Shown piece after piece: positions 49,593 through 60,289 of a stretch of 64,000 nt of DNA; within the stretch, counting starts at the first letter, position 1, and every line of letters starts with the position of its first letter. A model generated the notes under the pieces. The model searched no databases. It saw nothing but the letters and a program-made list of their open reading frames with translations, and had not been told where the DNA came from. Source of the stretch: Erwinia sp. E_sp_B01_1 (GTDB taxonomy: Bacteria > Pseudomonadota > Gammaproteobacteria > Enterobacterales > Enterobacteriaceae); NCBI RefSeq assembly GCF_036865545.1, contig NZ_CP142208.1, positions 3,658,001 to 3,722,000 of the forward strand, written 5' to 3'. A program made the translations under genes and the position numbers.

Positions 49593-50555
49593 ATGACCAC
49601 AGATAACAGCGACGACCTTCGGCTGATGGTAAAAATCGCACAACTCTATTATGAGCAAGATATGACCCAGGCACAGATTGCGCGGGAACTGGGGATTTAT
49701 CGTACCACCATCAGTCGGCTTTTGAAGCGGAGTCGTGAGCAGGGCATCGTCACTATTGCCATCAACTACGATTACAACGATAACCTGTGGCTGGAGCAGC
49801 AGCTTAAGCAGAAGTTCGATCTGAAAGAGGCCGTGGTGATCAGCGGTAAAAACGCTCCGGAAGAGGTACAGCTCAATCTTATGGGTTTACAGGGTGCTCA
49901 GATGCTGGAGCGGTTACTCAAGCCTGGCGACATTATTGGTTTTTCATGGGGGCGTGCGGTTCATGCACTGGTCGAAAACCTGCCACAGTTCAGCCAGTCT
50001 CGCCAGCTTATCTGTGTCCCTGTGATTGGTGGACCTTCAGGCAAGCTGGAAAGTCGTTACCACGTGAACACTTTGGCTTATGCCGCGGCAGCAAAACTGA
50101 AAGCTGAATCTTATCTTGCTGACTTTCCCGCCCTGCTGGATAACCCGTTAATCCGTAACGGTATTATGCAGTCAGGCCACTTCAAATCGATTTCCGGGTA
50201 CTGGGAAAATCTGGACATTGCATTGGTGGGGATTGGCTCTCCCGCCATCAGCAATGGGGCAAACTGGCACGCCTTCTATGGCGATGAAGCCAGTGAGGAT
50301 TTGCACGCCCGCAAGGTCGCAGGAGATATCTGCTCACGATTTTACGATATTGAGGGCAAGGCGATGGAAACCAGCATGAGTGAAAAAACACTTTCCATTG
50401 AAATGCACAAGTTAAAACGGGCCCGTTATTCAGTCGGAATCGCCCTGGGGGAAAATAAATACAGCGGCATTCTGGGCGCATTGAAGGGGAAATATATCAA
50501 TTGCCTGATCAGTAACCGGGAAATAGCTGAATTACTACTAAACCAAAGTTCATAA
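49593..50555 (+). CDS. sorC: Sorbose operon regulator SorC
   Basis: Sugar-phosphate-responsive regulator, activator and repressor of the sor operon. 320 residues from MTTDNSDDLRLMVKIAQLYY after AGAGGAAAA. An N-terminal helix-turn-helix (MTQAQIARELGIYRTTISRL) is followed by the effector-binding domain (GDIIGFSWGRAVHALVENLP; GGPSGKLESRYHVNTL). Very close to Klebsiella SorC. The first gene of sorCDFBAME. Confidence 0.94.
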   Translation: MTTDNSDDLRLMVKIAQLYYEQDMTQAQIARELGIYRTTISRLLKRSREQGIVTIAINYDYNDNLWLEQQLKQKFDLKEAVVISGKNAPEEVQLNLMGLQGAQMLERLLKPGDIIGFSWGRAVHALVENLPQFSQSRQLICVPVIGGPSGKLESRYHVNTLAYAAAAKLKAESYLADFPALLDNPLIRNGIMQSGHFKSISGYWENLDIALVGIGSPAISNGANWHAFYGDEASEDLHARKVAGDICSRFYDIEGKAMETSMSEKTLSIEMHKLKRARYSVGIALGENKYSGILGALKGKYINCLISNREIAELLLNQSS

Positions 50556-50690
50556 GGAGATAACCGGGAATTCAGGAGCCATAAAAACAAAACACACATA
50601 CTGAAATTAAACACATTATTTTTATCCATAAAGGAGAATTGGGCAATATTCATTGTTCAGACCTCCTTGTATCAAAATCAGGAGTTGATA

Positions 50691-51497
50691 ATGAAAACAT
50701 GGTTAAACTTACAGGACAAGATCATTATTGTCACCGGCGGCGCCTCAGGAATAGGTCTGGCAATAGTAGAGGAATTACTTGAACAAGGCGCGAATGTCCA
50801 GATGGCAGACATCAGCGGCGACAAGAGTGAACATCGGGATGGCCGTCTTTACCGATTCTGGCCAACGGATATTTCCAGTTTCAGTCAGGTTAAAAACACT
50901 GTTGAAGAGATTATTCAACACTTTGGCCGTATTGATGGTCTGGTCAATAATGCTGGAGTTAACCTCCCCCGTTTGCTGGTTGATGAGAAGTCCCCTTCGG
51001 GACGGTATGAATTAAATGAAGCCGTTTTTGAGAAGATGGTCAATATTAATCAGAAAGGCGTCTTTATGATGTCGCAAGCTGTAGCACGCCAGATGGTAAA
51101 ACAGCGCAGCGGCACGATTGTTAATGTCTCTTCGGAAAGCGGCCTGGAAGGCTCAGAAGGTCAGAGTTGTTATGCCGCAACCAAGGCCGCACTCAACAGT
51201 TTTACCCGCTCATGGTCCAAAGAATTGGGCAAACATGGCATCCGGGTCGTGGGCGTGGCGCCTGGCATCCTGGAAAAAACCGGGCTGCGCACGCCGGAAT
51301 ATGAAGAGGCGCTGGCATGGACACGCAATATAACCGTTGAGCAGCTACGTGAAGGTTACACCAAAAATTCAATCCCGATTGGTCGTGCGGGCCGCCTGAC
51401 AGAAGTGGCTGATTACGTCAGTTTTCTGCTTTCAGAACGGGCCAGCTACATAACCGGTGTAACCACGAATATTGCAGGCGGTAAAACCCGCGGCTGA
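50691..51497 (+). CDS. sorD: Sorbitol-6-phosphate dehydrogenase
   Basis: Oxidises D-glucitol 6-phosphate to fructose 6-phosphate, second catabolic step of L-sorbose. Short-chain dehydrogenase of 268 residues from the ATG after AGGAGTTGATA. Cofactor motif VTGGASGIGLAIVEELLEQG (residues 13-32), NNAGV and catalytic Y-x-x-x-K in CYAATKAALN. The 135-base gap to sorC may hold a processing site. Confidence 0.94.
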   Translation: MKTWLNLQDKIIIVTGGASGIGLAIVEELLEQGANVQMADISGDKSEHRDGRLYRFWPTDISSFSQVKNTVEEIIQHFGRIDGLVNNAGVNLPRLLVDEKSPSGRYELNEAVFEKMVNINQKGVFMMSQAVARQMVKQRSGTIVNVSSESGLEGSEGQSCYAATKAALNSFTRSWSKELGKHGIRVVGVAPGILEKTGLRTPEYEEALAWTRNITVEQLREGYTKNSIPIGRAGRLTEVADYVSFLLSERASYITGVTTNIAGGKTRG

Positions 51498-51506
51498 GGA
51501 GCCTCT

Positions 51507-51914
51507 ATGGTTAATGCACTATTTTGCGCGCACGGCAAACTCGCCAGTGCCATGCTGGAGTCGGTGCAGATGGTTTATGGCACCACCAGCGTACAGGCAG
51601 TGGAGTTTGTCCCCGGTGAAAACGCCAGCGATATTGTGGCAAAGCTGGAACAGTTAATCAGCCTGAACAGGGAAGCAGAGTGGTTAATTGCAGTGGATTT
51701 ACAGTGCGGAAGCCCCTGGAATGCCGCCGCCTCGCTGGCAATGCATAATGCACGTCTAAGAGTCATCAGTGGGCTTTCATTACCCCTGGCGCTGGAGTTA
51801 GTGGATAACCAGAACAGTATGAATATTGATGAGCTCTGTAATCATCTCACTAAGATCGCACTTCAAACCTGTGTGGTCTGGCAACCTCTGGAAATCGCTG
51901 AGGAGGATTTCTGA
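51507..51914 (+). CDS. sorF: Sorbose PTS enzyme IIA
   Basis: Cytoplasmic phosphoryl-transfer subunit of the mannose-family PTS. 135 residues. The phosphorylated histidine is in FCAHGKLASAML near the N terminus (H9). The stop codon overlaps the sorB start (TGATG). Confidence 0.93.
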   Translation: MVNALFCAHGKLASAMLESVQMVYGTTSVQAVEFVPGENASDIVAKLEQLISLNREAEWLIAVDLQCGSPWNAAASLAMHNARLRVISGLSLPLALELVDNQNSMNIDELCNHLTKIALQTCVVWQPLEIAEEDF

Positions 51915-52399
51915 TGAACATTACGCTCGCCCGAATAGATGACAGGCTGATTCACGGCCAGGTCACGACAGTCTGGTCTAAAATCGCCAACGCACAGCGC
52001 ATTATTATCTGTAATGATGAAGTATTTAATGATGAAGTTCGTCGCACTTTATTACGCCAGGCAGCCCCGCCGGGCATCAAAGTCAATGTGGTGAATATTG
52101 AAAAAGCCGTTGCGGTTTATCACAACCCACAATATCAGGGAGAAAATGTATTTTATCTGTTTACTAACCCGCAGGATGTATTAAAAATGGTTAACCTCGG
52201 TGTAAAAATAGACACCGTTAACATAGGCGGTATGGCATGGCGGCCAGGCAGACAACAGTTAACTAAAGCTGTCTCTTTAGCTGATGAAGATATTACGGCC
52301 TTTAAGGCTCTGGATGAAATTGGCGTAAAACTGGATTTGCGGGTCGTCGCTTCAGATCCTTCAGTGAATATAATTGATAAAATAAAAACCTCGTTTTAA
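51914..52399 (+). CDS. sorB: Sorbose PTS enzyme IIB
   Basis: Mannose-family IIB subunit, 161 residues. The active-site histidine lies in RIDDRLIHGQVTTVW (about residue 15). It passes phosphate from SorF to the sugar bound by the membrane pair SorA/SorM. Confidence 0.94.
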   Translation: MNITLARIDDRLIHGQVTTVWSKIANAQRIIICNDEVFNDEVRRTLLRQAAPPGIKVNVVNIEKAVAVYHNPQYQGENVFYLFTNPQDVLKMVNLGVKIDTVNIGGMAWRPGRQQLTKAVSLADEDITAFKALDEIGVKLDLRVVASDPSVNIIDKIKTSF

Positions 52400-52467
52400 T
52401 TAAAAAGCCTCACCAGCAGTTTAATGCCTTTACCGGCAGGGATATTTATACTCTAAAGGTGACACTC

Positions 52468-53259
52468 ATGGAAATCAGTACGCTACAAATAATAGCCATA
52501 TTTATCTTTTCCTGTATCGCGGGCATGGGCAGTGTTCTGGATGAATTTCAGACTCATCGGCCATTAATCGCCTGTACTCTGATTGGTTTAATACTCGGTG
52601 ACCTGAAGACCGGAATTATGCTCGGGGGAACGCTGGAGCTTATTGCGCTGGGATGGATGAATGTCGGTGCGGCGCAATCTCCGGATTCCGCCCTCGCCAG
52701 TATTATTTCCGCCATTCTGGTCATAGTAGGACAGCAAAGTATTGCCACGGGTATCGCCATTGCCCTTCCTGTGGCCGCAGCAGGTCAGGTACTGACCGTT
52801 CTTGCCCGTACCCTCACCGTAGTCTTCCAGCACGCAGCGGACAAAGCCGCAGAACAGGCGAGATTCCGCACTATCGATATCCTGCATGTTTCCGCTCTTG
52901 GCGTTCAGGCATTGCGCGTTGCTGTACCCGCTCTGGTTGTCTCCCTGTTCGTCAGCGCGGATATGGTCAGCCATATGCTTAATGCCATTCCGGTATTCGT
53001 GACCCAGGGCCTGCAAATTGCCGGAGGGTTCATCGTGGTGGTGGGCTATGCCATGGTGCTGCGCATGATGGGCGTGAAGTACCTGATGCCCTTCTTTTTC
53101 CTCGGTTTCCTTGTTGGCGGCTACCTCAATTTCAGCCTGCTGGCTTTTGGTTGCGTGGGCATGATCATCGCCCTGGTGTATGTCCAGCTGAATCCGCAAT
53201 GGCGTAAACCCGGTGCCCAGGTTCACTCCGCCTCTGCCCTCGATCAACTTGATGATTAA
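52468..53259 (+). CDS. sorA: Sorbose PTS enzyme IIC
   Basis: Integral membrane substrate channel. 263 residues from MEISTLQIIAIFIFSCIAGM, the Klebsiella start; a GTG nine bases earlier is an alternative. Multiple hydrophobic segments and the family stretch GTLELIALGWMNVGAAQSPD. The stop is one base short of the next frame, which begins within TAATGG. Confidence 0.94.
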   Translation: MEISTLQIIAIFIFSCIAGMGSVLDEFQTHRPLIACTLIGLILGDLKTGIMLGGTLELIALGWMNVGAAQSPDSALASIISAILVIVGQQSIATGIAIALPVAAAGQVLTVLARTLTVVFQHAADKAAEQARFRTIDILHVSALGVQALRVAVPALVVSLFVSADMVSHMLNAIPVFVTQGLQIAGGFIVVVGYAMVLRMMGVKYLMPFFFLGFLVGGYLNFSLLAFGCVGMIIALVYVQLNPQWRKPGAQVHSASALDQLDD

Positions 53260-53270
53260 TGGAGCCTTTC

Positions 53271-54095
53271 ATGGAACAGAAGAAACTTACCCGATCCGAC
53301 CTGTTCAGTATGTTTGTCCGGTCAAATCTGCAACAGGCCTCGTTTAATTACGAACGCATTCATGCGCTGGGTTTTTGTTACGACATGATCCCCGCGATCA
53401 AACGTTTGTATCCACGCAAGGAAGATCAGATTGCGGCACTGAAGCGTCATCTGGTGTTCTTCAACACCACGCCTGCGGTGTGCGGCCCGGTTCTGGGCGT
53501 CACTGCCGCGATGGAAGAGGCGCGGGCTAACGGCGCAGAGATCGACGATGGCGCGATCAACAGTATTAAGGTCGGTCTGATGGGGCCACTGGCAGGTGTG
53601 GGCGACCCGCTGGTCTGGGGAACCCTGCGACCGGTCACTGCGGCGCTGGGGGCTTCTCTGGCCTTGTCCGGAAATATACTGGGCCCGCTGCTTTTCTTCA
53701 TCCTCTTCAATGCCGCGCGTCTGGCGCTGAAATGGTATGGCCTGCAGTACGGGTTTAAGAAAGGAGTGAATATTGTCAGCGATATGGGTGGAAATGTGCT
53801 GCAAAAACTCACCGAAGGCGCTTCCATCCTGGGGCTGTTTGTCATGGGCGTGCTGGTTACCAAATGGACCCGTATCAACGTGCCCTTGGTCATTTCACAC
53901 ACTCCGGGGGCGGAGGGCACCACCGTCACCATGACCGTGCAAAACATTCTCGATCAGCTCTGCCCTGGCTTGCTGGCGCTGGGCCTGACCCTGCTGATGG
54001 TACGTCTGCTGAATAAGAAGATTAATCCCGTCTGGCTGATTTTTGGCCTGTTTGGTCTGGGGATTATCGGTAACGCATCAGGCTTCCTGTCCTGA
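53271..54095 (+). CDS. sorM: Sorbose PTS enzyme IID
   Basis: Mannose-family IID membrane subunit. The start MEQKKLTRSDLFSMFVRSN is preferred over the ATG twelve bases earlier because GGAG sits six bases before it; it gives 274 residues. Family signature NFERIHALGF-like NYERIHALGFCYDMIPAIKR and VGDPLVWGTLRPV are visible. Confidence 0.93.
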   Translation: MEQKKLTRSDLFSMFVRSNLQQASFNYERIHALGFCYDMIPAIKRLYPRKEDQIAALKRHLVFFNTTPAVCGPVLGVTAAMEEARANGAEIDDGAINSIKVGLMGPLAGVGDPLVWGTLRPVTAALGASLALSGNILGPLLFFILFNAARLALKWYGLQYGFKKGVNIVSDMGGNVLQKLTEGASILGLFVMGVLVTKWTRINVPLVISHTPGAEGTTVTMTVQNILDQLCPGLLALGLTLLMVRLLNKKINPVWLIFGLFGLGIIGNASGFLS

Positions 54096-54147
54096 TCTTC
54101 CGCCCCGGTTCAGACCGGGGTTACTCACTATTATGAGGGGGTTAACT

Positions 54148-55374
54148 ATGAAAACAACAGCTCTGCGTCTGTATGGTAAACGTGATTTACGCCTGGAAAC
54201 CTTTGACCTTCCACCGATGAAGGAAGATGAAATTCTGGCAACGGTGGTCACGGACAGCCTGTGCCTCTCCTCCTGGAAAGAGGCGAATCAGGGTAAGGAT
54301 CACAAGAAGGTGCCTGATGATGTTGCCACCCATCCGGTGATCATCGGCCATGAATTCTGCGGAGATATTCTTGCCGTTGGAAAAAAATGGCAGCATCAGT
54401 TTCAGGCCGGGCAACGCTATGTGATTCAGGCCAATCTGCAACTGCCGGATCGCCCTGACTGCCCCGGTTACTCTTTCCCCTGGATCGGCGGTGAAGCCAC
54501 GCATATTGTCATTCCCAATGAGGTGATGGAGCAGAATTGCCTGCTGGCTTATAAGGGTGAGACCTATTTTGAAGGCTCGCTGGTTGAACCGCTTTCCTGC
54601 GTGATTGGCGCTTTTAATGCGAATTACCATCTTCAGGAGGGTAGCTATAACCACAAAATGGGGATCCGCCCACAGGGACGCACCCTGATCCTTGGCGGGA
54701 CTGGTCCAATGGGATTACTGGCGACAGATTACGCCCTTCATGGTCCCGTCAATCCCGCCCTGCTGGTTGTCACCGATAACCATGACGAAAAGCTCAATTA
54801 CGCGCGTCTGCACTATCCTTCCGGGCCTCAGACGAAGATTCATTACCTGAACAAACTGGAGGCCTCTGATGAAAATCTGATGGCATTGAGCGATGGTGAA
54901 GGCTATGACGATATTTTTGTGTTTGTTCCGAATGAAGCGCTGGTGACCCAGGCTTCCTCGCTGCTTGCCCCGGATGGCTGTGTCAATTTCTTTGCCGGCC
55001 CCCAGAACAGGCAGTTCAGCGCGCCCATCAATTTCTATGACGTGCATTACTCTTTCACCCACTATGTTGGCACTTCTGGTGGCAATACAGAGGATATGCT
55101 CAACGCCGTGAAGCTGATTGAGGAGAAAAAAGTTCAGGCTGCAAAGGTAGTGACGCATATTCTCGGGCTGAACGCAGCAGGTGAAGCCACCCTTGATCTT
55201 CCGGCCATCGTAGGCGGTAAAAAACTGGTTTACACCGGTAAAAATCTGCCGCTGACTTCGTTGAAAAAAATTGAAAATCCTGAACTGCGCGCCATCCTGG
55301 ACCGCCATCAGGGATTATGGTCAGCCGAGGCCGAGCAATATTTGTTAAAGCATGCTGAGGCTATCGACGCCTGA
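54148..55374 (+). CDS. sorE: L-sorbose 1-phosphate reductase
   Basis: Zinc-type medium-chain dehydrogenase that reduces L-sorbose 1-phosphate to D-glucitol 6-phosphate, first catabolic step. 408 residues from MKTTALRLYGKRDLRLETF after GAGGGGGTTAACT. GHEFCGDILAVGKKW near residue 65 and the Rossmann motif LILGGTGPMGLLATDYAL. Last gene of the operon. Confidence 0.93.
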   Translation: MKTTALRLYGKRDLRLETFDLPPMKEDEILATVVTDSLCLSSWKEANQGKDHKKVPDDVATHPVIIGHEFCGDILAVGKKWQHQFQAGQRYVIQANLQLPDRPDCPGYSFPWIGGEATHIVIPNEVMEQNCLLAYKGETYFEGSLVEPLSCVIGAFNANYHLQEGSYNHKMGIRPQGRTLILGGTGPMGLLATDYALHGPVNPALLVVTDNHDEKLNYARLHYPSGPQTKIHYLNKLEASDENLMALSDGEGYDDIFVFVPNEALVTQASSLLAPDGCVNFFAGPQNRQFSAPINFYDVHYSFTHYVGTSGGNTEDMLNAVKLIEEKKVQAAKVVTHILGLNAAGEATLDLPAIVGGKKLVYTGKNLPLTSLKKIENPELRAILDRHQGLWSAEAEQYLLKHAEAIDA

Positions 55375-55817
55375 TGTAACCCGCTTTTAACCGGGACGCT
55401 TATAAAATCGGCCCCTGTCAGGGGGCCTGAATCATAAGTTTCCCTTATCACACTCACCCCCAACCGGAAGACATAATCATGGCCAGATGGAGGGGACTGT
55501 CATGCCATCAGGCTTTAAATCGCGAGGCAAACGATTACTCCCCCAATAATGTCCATTGCAGCCTGCCTGCCGGTCAAAAACCCTGCACTGGAATTATTTT
55601 GTGATGCACATCACACTTTAATTAAAGTGAAATGAAACAGAGTTTGACAAGTGTGAGCAATCTCTATTTCCTTAAGCCCGGATAGCGGCACACTGCCGCA
55701 GCATTCAATACGGGTGTTTTTTGCTGTGAATACAGCCACCCTTCTCCTGGCTGTCGACGACTTAACAAGACCATCGCAGTGGCTGCAGAAAATGGTCATT
55801 AAGCATGTGGTAATATA
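55375..55817. other. Intergenic region sorE-tsx
   Basis: 443 bases. A GGCCCC-TGTCA-GGGGGCC hairpin at 55410-55427 may end the sor transcript though it lacks a T tract. The tsx promoter region follows with the CRP site listed separately. No gene seen. Confidence 0.5.
55600..55615. promoter_or_regulatory. CRP-binding site upstream of tsx
   Basis: TGTGA-TGCACA-TCACA is a perfect match to the CRP consensus TGTGA-N6-TCACA, 203 bases before the tsx start. tsx of E. coli is CRP/CytR controlled; a TGTGAG half site follows near 55650. Confidence 0.85.
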
Positions 55818-56684
55818 ATGAAATATAAAATTCTGATGGCTGGCGCACTTGCGGCGCTCTCTTATAGTGTCTCTTCAACGGCGGCTACTGATGCACCGGA
55901 ATACGTTTCCGACTGGTGGCACCAGAGCGTTAACGTGGTGGGCAGCACCCACACCCGTTTCGGACCTCAGTTCAATAATGACGTCTATCTCGAATACGAA
56001 GCCTTTGCTAAAAAAGACTGGTTCGATTTCTACGGCTACCTGGATGCCACCAACTTCTTTGGCGTGGGCAACTCCAACGCCAACGGTATTTTCGATCACG
56101 GCTCCCCGCTGTTTATGGAGATCGAACCCCGCTTCTCCATCGACAAGCTGACCAATACCGATTTGAGCTTTGGTCCGTTCAAAGAGTGGTACTTCGCGAA
56201 CAACTATATCTACGATATGGGTCACAACAGTGATAACCGTCAGAACACCTGGTATATGGGTCTGGGCACCGATATCGATACGCATTCTGATATCGGACTC
56301 TCGCTGAACGTTTATGCCAAATACCAGTGGGAAAACTACGGCGCAGCCAATGAAAACAGCTGGGATGGTTACCGCTTCAAGGTGAAATACTTCGTGCCTA
56401 TTACCACCCTGTGGGGCGGTAATCTGGGCTATGTTGGTTTCACTAACTTTGACTGGGGTTCCGACCTGCGTGATAAGTCTGATGCATCCCGTACCAGCAA
56501 CTCTATCGCCTCCAGCCATATCCTCTCTCTGGGCTATGATCACTGGCACTACTCGGTTGTGGCGCGTTATTTCCACAACGGCGGACAGTGGGCCGATGGC
56601 CAGGAGCTGAACTTTGGTAACGGTCCGTTTGAAGTGAAATCGACCGGCTGGGGTTACTACCTGGTGGTGGGTTACAACTTCTGA
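55818..56684 (+). CDS. tsx: Nucleoside-specific outer-membrane channel Tsx
   Basis: Twelve-stranded outer-membrane barrel for nucleosides, also a phage and colicin receptor. 288 residues with a signal peptide ([20 protein letters not shown], cleavage near TAA-TDAPEY). [40 protein letters not shown] and the C-terminal VVGYNF (final F for BAM) match E. coli Tsx nearly residue for residue. It is away from its E. coli locus. Confidence 0.95.
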   Translation: MKYKILMAGALAALSYSVSSTAATDAPEYVSDWWHQSVNVVGSTHTRFGPQFNNDVYLEYEAFAKKDWFDFYGYLDATNFFGVGNSNANGIFDHGSPLFMEIEPRFSIDKLTNTDLSFGPFKEWYFANNYIYDMGHNSDNRQNTWYMGLGTDIDTHSDIGLSLNVYAKYQWENYGAANENSWDGYRFKVKYFVPITTLWGGNLGYVGFTNFDWGSDLRDKSDASRTSNSIASSHILSLGYDHWHYSVVARYFHNGGQWADGQELNFGNGPFEVKSTGWGYYLVVGYNF

Positions 56685-56772
56685 TGCGTTGAACGCGCTC
56701 TCTCAACGCCAGCGCCTTAAACAGCGCTGGCGTTGTTGTTTCTGCCCCTGAATCGCAGCGTCCGGGACTATA

Positions 56773-57192
56773 TTACCCGCGCGCGCCTACCGGATTCATG
56801 ATGGTATGCACTCTTTCCGGCTCGATGTTATACATCCCACCGTTGAAAGGATCGACAAGCAGCCAGCCAGGGAAGCCGCCCAGTGGAATATTCCCCAGGA
56901 TGTACCAGAGGTTTGGCCTCTCTTCCAGCGGAATGGTCTGCGGCACGTAGCCTGCCCGCTCCAGCATCAGTCGGTACTTTTTCTTACCGAAATAGCTGCC
57001 ATCCGATTTCAGCAGAGAAACCGTTTGCGGCGTCACGCCTTCTGCCACTGCCCGCCCTGTTTCATCCTGCACCACAAATTTGACGCCCTGAGGCCAGGTC
57101 TGAATTGAGACGTCCTGGGCTTTGTCACCCACGATTGTGGCACAGCCACTCAGTAACCACGCTGCAGTCAGCGCCAGTAAAAGCCTTGTCAT
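56773..57192 (-). CDS. Putative lipoprotein
   Basis: 139 residues with a lipoprotein signal (MTRLLLALTAAWLLSGCATI; lipobox LSGC, Cys17). The mature part begins TIVGDKAQDVSIQTWPQG and has a carboxypeptidase-regulatory/PEGA-like feel (RLMLERAGYVPQTIPLEERP) with a hydrophobic GGFPGWLLVDPFNGG. Similar small lipoproteins are common in enterobacteria; function unknown. Confidence 0.75.
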   Translation of the reverse strand: MTRLLLALTAAWLLSGCATIVGDKAQDVSIQTWPQGVKFVVQDETGRAVAEGVTPQTVSLLKSDGSYFGKKKYRLMLERAGYVPQTIPLEERPNLWYILGNIPLGGFPGWLLVDPFNGGMYNIEPERVHTIMNPVGARG

Positions 57193-57300
57193 AAATGTTC
57201 CTGCCAGAGTAAATATTCAGAATAGTCTAAGCGGAGTCTGCCGGGTTTTCATTAATAACGCCCGGCGAATACGGGCGTAATAAGGGAAATTTTCAGGGGG

Positions 57301-58233
57301 TTATCTTGAATGCCGTTTTGCGATGGCTGAGATATCTGCAGGCGTGGTCCGGCAGCAGCCTCCAATCAGTTTTGCTCCGGCAGCCTGCCAGGCGGAGAGA
57401 TTGTCGGTTAGCGTGCAGCCAGAGGCATCACTGTGCCAGGTTTTGCTGGTGGCGTCGTACTGCTCGCCTGAGTTTGGGTAAACCACCAGCGGCTTGCTGG
57501 TCAGGGCGGAGAGCGCCTGAAGAGCCGCAGTGACCTGATCCAGAGCGATACAGTTAAGGCCCAGCGCCACGGCCTGAGGGCAGTTATCCAGCAGGGCCAC
57601 GACTTCGCTCAGTGACGTACCGTCGCTGAGGTGCTCACTATCACGCAGCGTGAAGGAAAACCAGGCGGGGGTGTCGGGGAATTCAGCCAGCACAGCGACC
57701 AGAGCCTGAATTTCAGCAAAGGAGGGCAGCGTTTCACAGGCCAGGATATCCGCCCCGGCCTCCACCAGCGCCCGAATGCGGGGACGATGGAAATCCATCA
57801 TTGCTGGTTGCGGCAGGGAGTAATCACCCCGGTATTCCGAGCCATCCGCCAGATACGCGCCGTAGGGCCCGACAGATCCTGCAATCAACAGATTAACTGC
57901 CTGCGGATTCGCTGCCTGATAATCGGCTCTGGCACGACTTGCCAGCTCCACGCTTCTGGCAATCAGTGCCAGCGACTTTGGTTCATCCAGCCCCCGTTTT
58001 GCAAATCCCTGCGGGGTAGCCTGATAGCTGGCGGTAATGGCAACCTGAGCGCCAGCGTTGAAATAGTCGTAATGCACCTGGTAAATAAGCTCAGGGTTTT
58101 CAATCAGCACTTTCGCTGACCATAAAGCATCGGTCAGATCACAGCCGCGTGCTTCCAGTTCGGTAGCCATCGCGCCATCCAGTACCAGACCTGCGGCAAC
58201 CCGTTTTTCAACAGGGATATTATTCGGTAACAC
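57301..58233 (-). CDS. mmuM: Homocysteine S-methyltransferase
   Basis: Uses S-methylmethionine to methylate homocysteine to methionine. 310 residues. Zinc ligands are the cysteine in GLNCIALDQ and the Cys pair in [12 protein letters not shown] near the C terminus. N-terminal [16 protein letters not shown] is typical. It overlaps the mmuP 3' end by 14 bases. Confidence 0.94.
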   Translation of the reverse strand: MLPNNIPVEKRVAAGLVLDGAMATELEARGCDLTDALWSAKVLIENPELIYQVHYDYFNAGAQVAITASYQATPQGFAKRGLDEPKSLALIARSVELASRARADYQAANPQAVNLLIAGSVGPYGAYLADGSEYRGDYSLPQPAMMDFHRPRIRALVEAGADILACETLPSFAEIQALVAVLAEFPDTPAWFSFTLRDSEHLSDGTSLSEVVALLDNCPQAVALGLNCIALDQVTAALQALSALTSKPLVVYPNSGEQYDATSKTWHSDASGCTLTDNLSAWQAAGAKLIGGCCRTTPADISAIAKRHSR

Positions 58234-59653
58234 GCAAAGCCTCCTTAGCCTTTTCGCGCTTTTTCAGCAGCTGAGTCAGATAGAAAGCCCCGTAGCACAG
58301 CGCTACAAAGGGCAGGCCGCAGTATAACGCAATGCGTTGTTCAGGATCGAAGGCCAGCCCTACACAGGCCAGCAGACAGAGCAGGAAGCCCACAATCGGG
58401 GTGACAGGGAACCACGGAGCGCGATATTTGAGTTCCGAAAGCGGTTTACCTGCACGCAGATGTGCACGACGGAAGAAAAAGTGTGAGGCGCAGATACTCA
58501 GCCAGACAGCCACTACCGCAAAACCGGAGATGGCTGAAAGCGCCACAAATACGGTATCCGGCGCGATCACGCTGGAAAAAAGCGCCAGCAAACCACCCAG
58601 CATGCTGACCGAAATGGCCATCAACGGGATACCGCGAGGGGTCAGCCTTGCGAAACAGCGTGGCAACGTTTGCTGATTAGAGAGCGACCAGAGCATGCGG
58701 CCAGAAGCATAAAGCCCGGAGTTTGCCGCAGAAAGGATCGCCGTCAGGATCACAAAGTTGAAAATGTCGGCTGCATAGGGAATACCGATCTTTTCAAAGA
58801 CCAGTACAAACGGGCTTTTGACGATCCCGGCCTGATCCATCGGGATCAGCGCCGCCAGGATCAGCACGGTGCCAATAAAGAAGATGATCAGGCGGGCTAC
58901 GGTAGTCCGGATCGCCAGTGGCAGAACCTTATGCGGGTTTTCCGTTTCACCGGCGGCAATGCCAATCAGCTCAGTGCCGGAGAAAGCGAAGTTCACGGCA
59001 ACCATGGTCATCAGAATAGGCAGCCCACCGTGCGGCAACCAGCCCGAAGCCGTCAGATTGTGGAAAAACGGGGCGCTGCTGCCATCTTTCAGCGGGATAA
59101 AGCCGAACATGGCTGCACCGCCCAGAATAATAAAAGCCAGGATGGTGATCACTTTGATCACAGAGAACCAGAACTCCCCCTCCGCGAAGAAGCGCGAGGA
59201 GACCACATTCAGCAGAAAGATTAGCCCGCAGAACAGTGAGCACCATAGCCAGACGGGCGAGTCCGGGAACCAGTATTGCATACAGAATCCGGCGGCTGTC
59301 AGGCTGGATCCCAGCGCCACTGTCCAGGTCAGCCAGTAGAGCCAGGCCACCGTATAGCCTGTCGCAGGGCCGAGATAGCGTGCAGCATAAACATGAAAAG
59401 CACCGGTTTCCGGCATCGCAACAGAGAGTTCCCCCAGGCTGAGCATCACCAGATAAACCACCAGCGCACCGATCAGATAGGCCAAAAGCGTGCCTGCCGC
59501 GCCAGTAGTGGAGATGATATAGCCGGTGTTGAAGAACAGGCCGGTGCCAATTACGCCGCCTAAGGAGAGCATCACCAGGTGGCGGGCTTTCATGCTGCGC
59601 TTAAATTGTTGCGTTGTGTCGGGGTTACTTTGCTGCATCACGGACTTATCCAT
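58220..59653 (-). CDS. mmuP: S-methylmethionine permease
   Basis: Amino-acid/polyamine/organocation permease with twelve membrane segments. The start [20 protein letters not shown] gives 477 residues; the ATG five codons later is equally possible and a 20-residue longer frame is unsupported. Family motif [20 protein letters not shown] at segment 1 and [19 protein letters not shown]. Operon mmuPM for salvage of plant-derived S-methylmethionine. Confidence 0.92.
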   Translation of the reverse strand: MDKSVMQQSNPDTTQQFKRSMKARHLVMLSLGGVIGTGLFFNTGYIISTTGAAGTLLAYLIGALVVYLVMLSLGELSVAMPETGAFHVYAARYLGPATGYTVAWLYWLTWTVALGSSLTAAGFCMQYWFPDSPVWLWCSLFCGLIFLLNVVSSRFFAEGEFWFSVIKVITILAFIILGGAAMFGFIPLKDGSSAPFFHNLTASGWLPHGGLPILMTMVAVNFAFSGTELIGIAAGETENPHKVLPLAIRTTVARLIIFFIGTVLILAALIPMDQAGIVKSPFVLVFEKIGIPYAADIFNFVILTAILSAANSGLYASGRMLWSLSNQQTLPRCFARLTPRGIPLMAISVSMLGGLLALFSSVIAPDTVFVALSAISGFAVVAVWLSICASHFFFRRAHLRAGKPLSELKYRAPWFPVTPIVGFLLCLLACVGLAFDPEQRIALYCGLPFVALCYGAFYLTQLLKKREKAKEALRVTE

Positions 59654-59792
59654 ATAGACGTCTAAACTTCCACATGGGGTCAGCGTTATACCGATTCTGG
59701 CTTCTGAAAGCAACGTTACTGAATGTGGGGGATGGGCCGGGAGGCAGGGTTTTCAGCGCTGGCGCGCGCCGAAAACTCACAGGACGGAATGA

Positions 59793-60128
59793 TTAACCAA
59801 ACATATTCACAATATAACGTTCCAGGGCAGCCCGGGAGCTGAATCCATGAGGGATGCCGTAGTGATCCTGATTCTCTCCCGCCAGATACATTGGGAACTG
59901 CACATATTCATCACAGGACTTCATCTCTGAAGCCGGGTGGGCATAGCCGTGGCTTTTCTCTTTCAGCGTAGGGTGAATAACCAGTGCGGTACGACCCATA
60001 CGCGCTTCACGATTAACATAAACATAGTTATCGCCGCGGCGATAACCATAGGCTTTTGGTGTCACCGCGTCCATTTCAAATCCCGCACCTTCCAGTACGC
60101 GAGCGACCTCATCAGGGCGTAAGTACAT
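59793..60128 (-). CDS. ygaC: DUF2002 protein YgaC
   Basis: 111-residue cytoplasmic protein of unknown function ([40 protein letters not shown]). In E. coli ygaC lies next to ygaM and upstream of nrdH; the same order here marks the return to the conserved backbone. Confidence 0.92.
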   Translation of the reverse strand: MYLRPDEVARVLEGAGFEMDAVTPKAYGYRRGDNYVYVNREARMGRTALVIHPTLKEKSHGYAHPASEMKSCDEYVQFPMYLAGENQDHYGIPHGFSSRAALERYIVNMFG

Positions 60129-60289
60129 GCTGATTCCTCTAATCGTGCCAACCCTGCAACTTTACATCAGCGTGAAGGTTGAGCGCTTTCGGAATAATCC
60201 ATAAAGGCGCGGGTTCGGGGTCCGGGTCACTAAAAATCTGCGTGATGGTCTACAGTTAATAGTACATTTCATTTCTAAGGGAGATAAAT

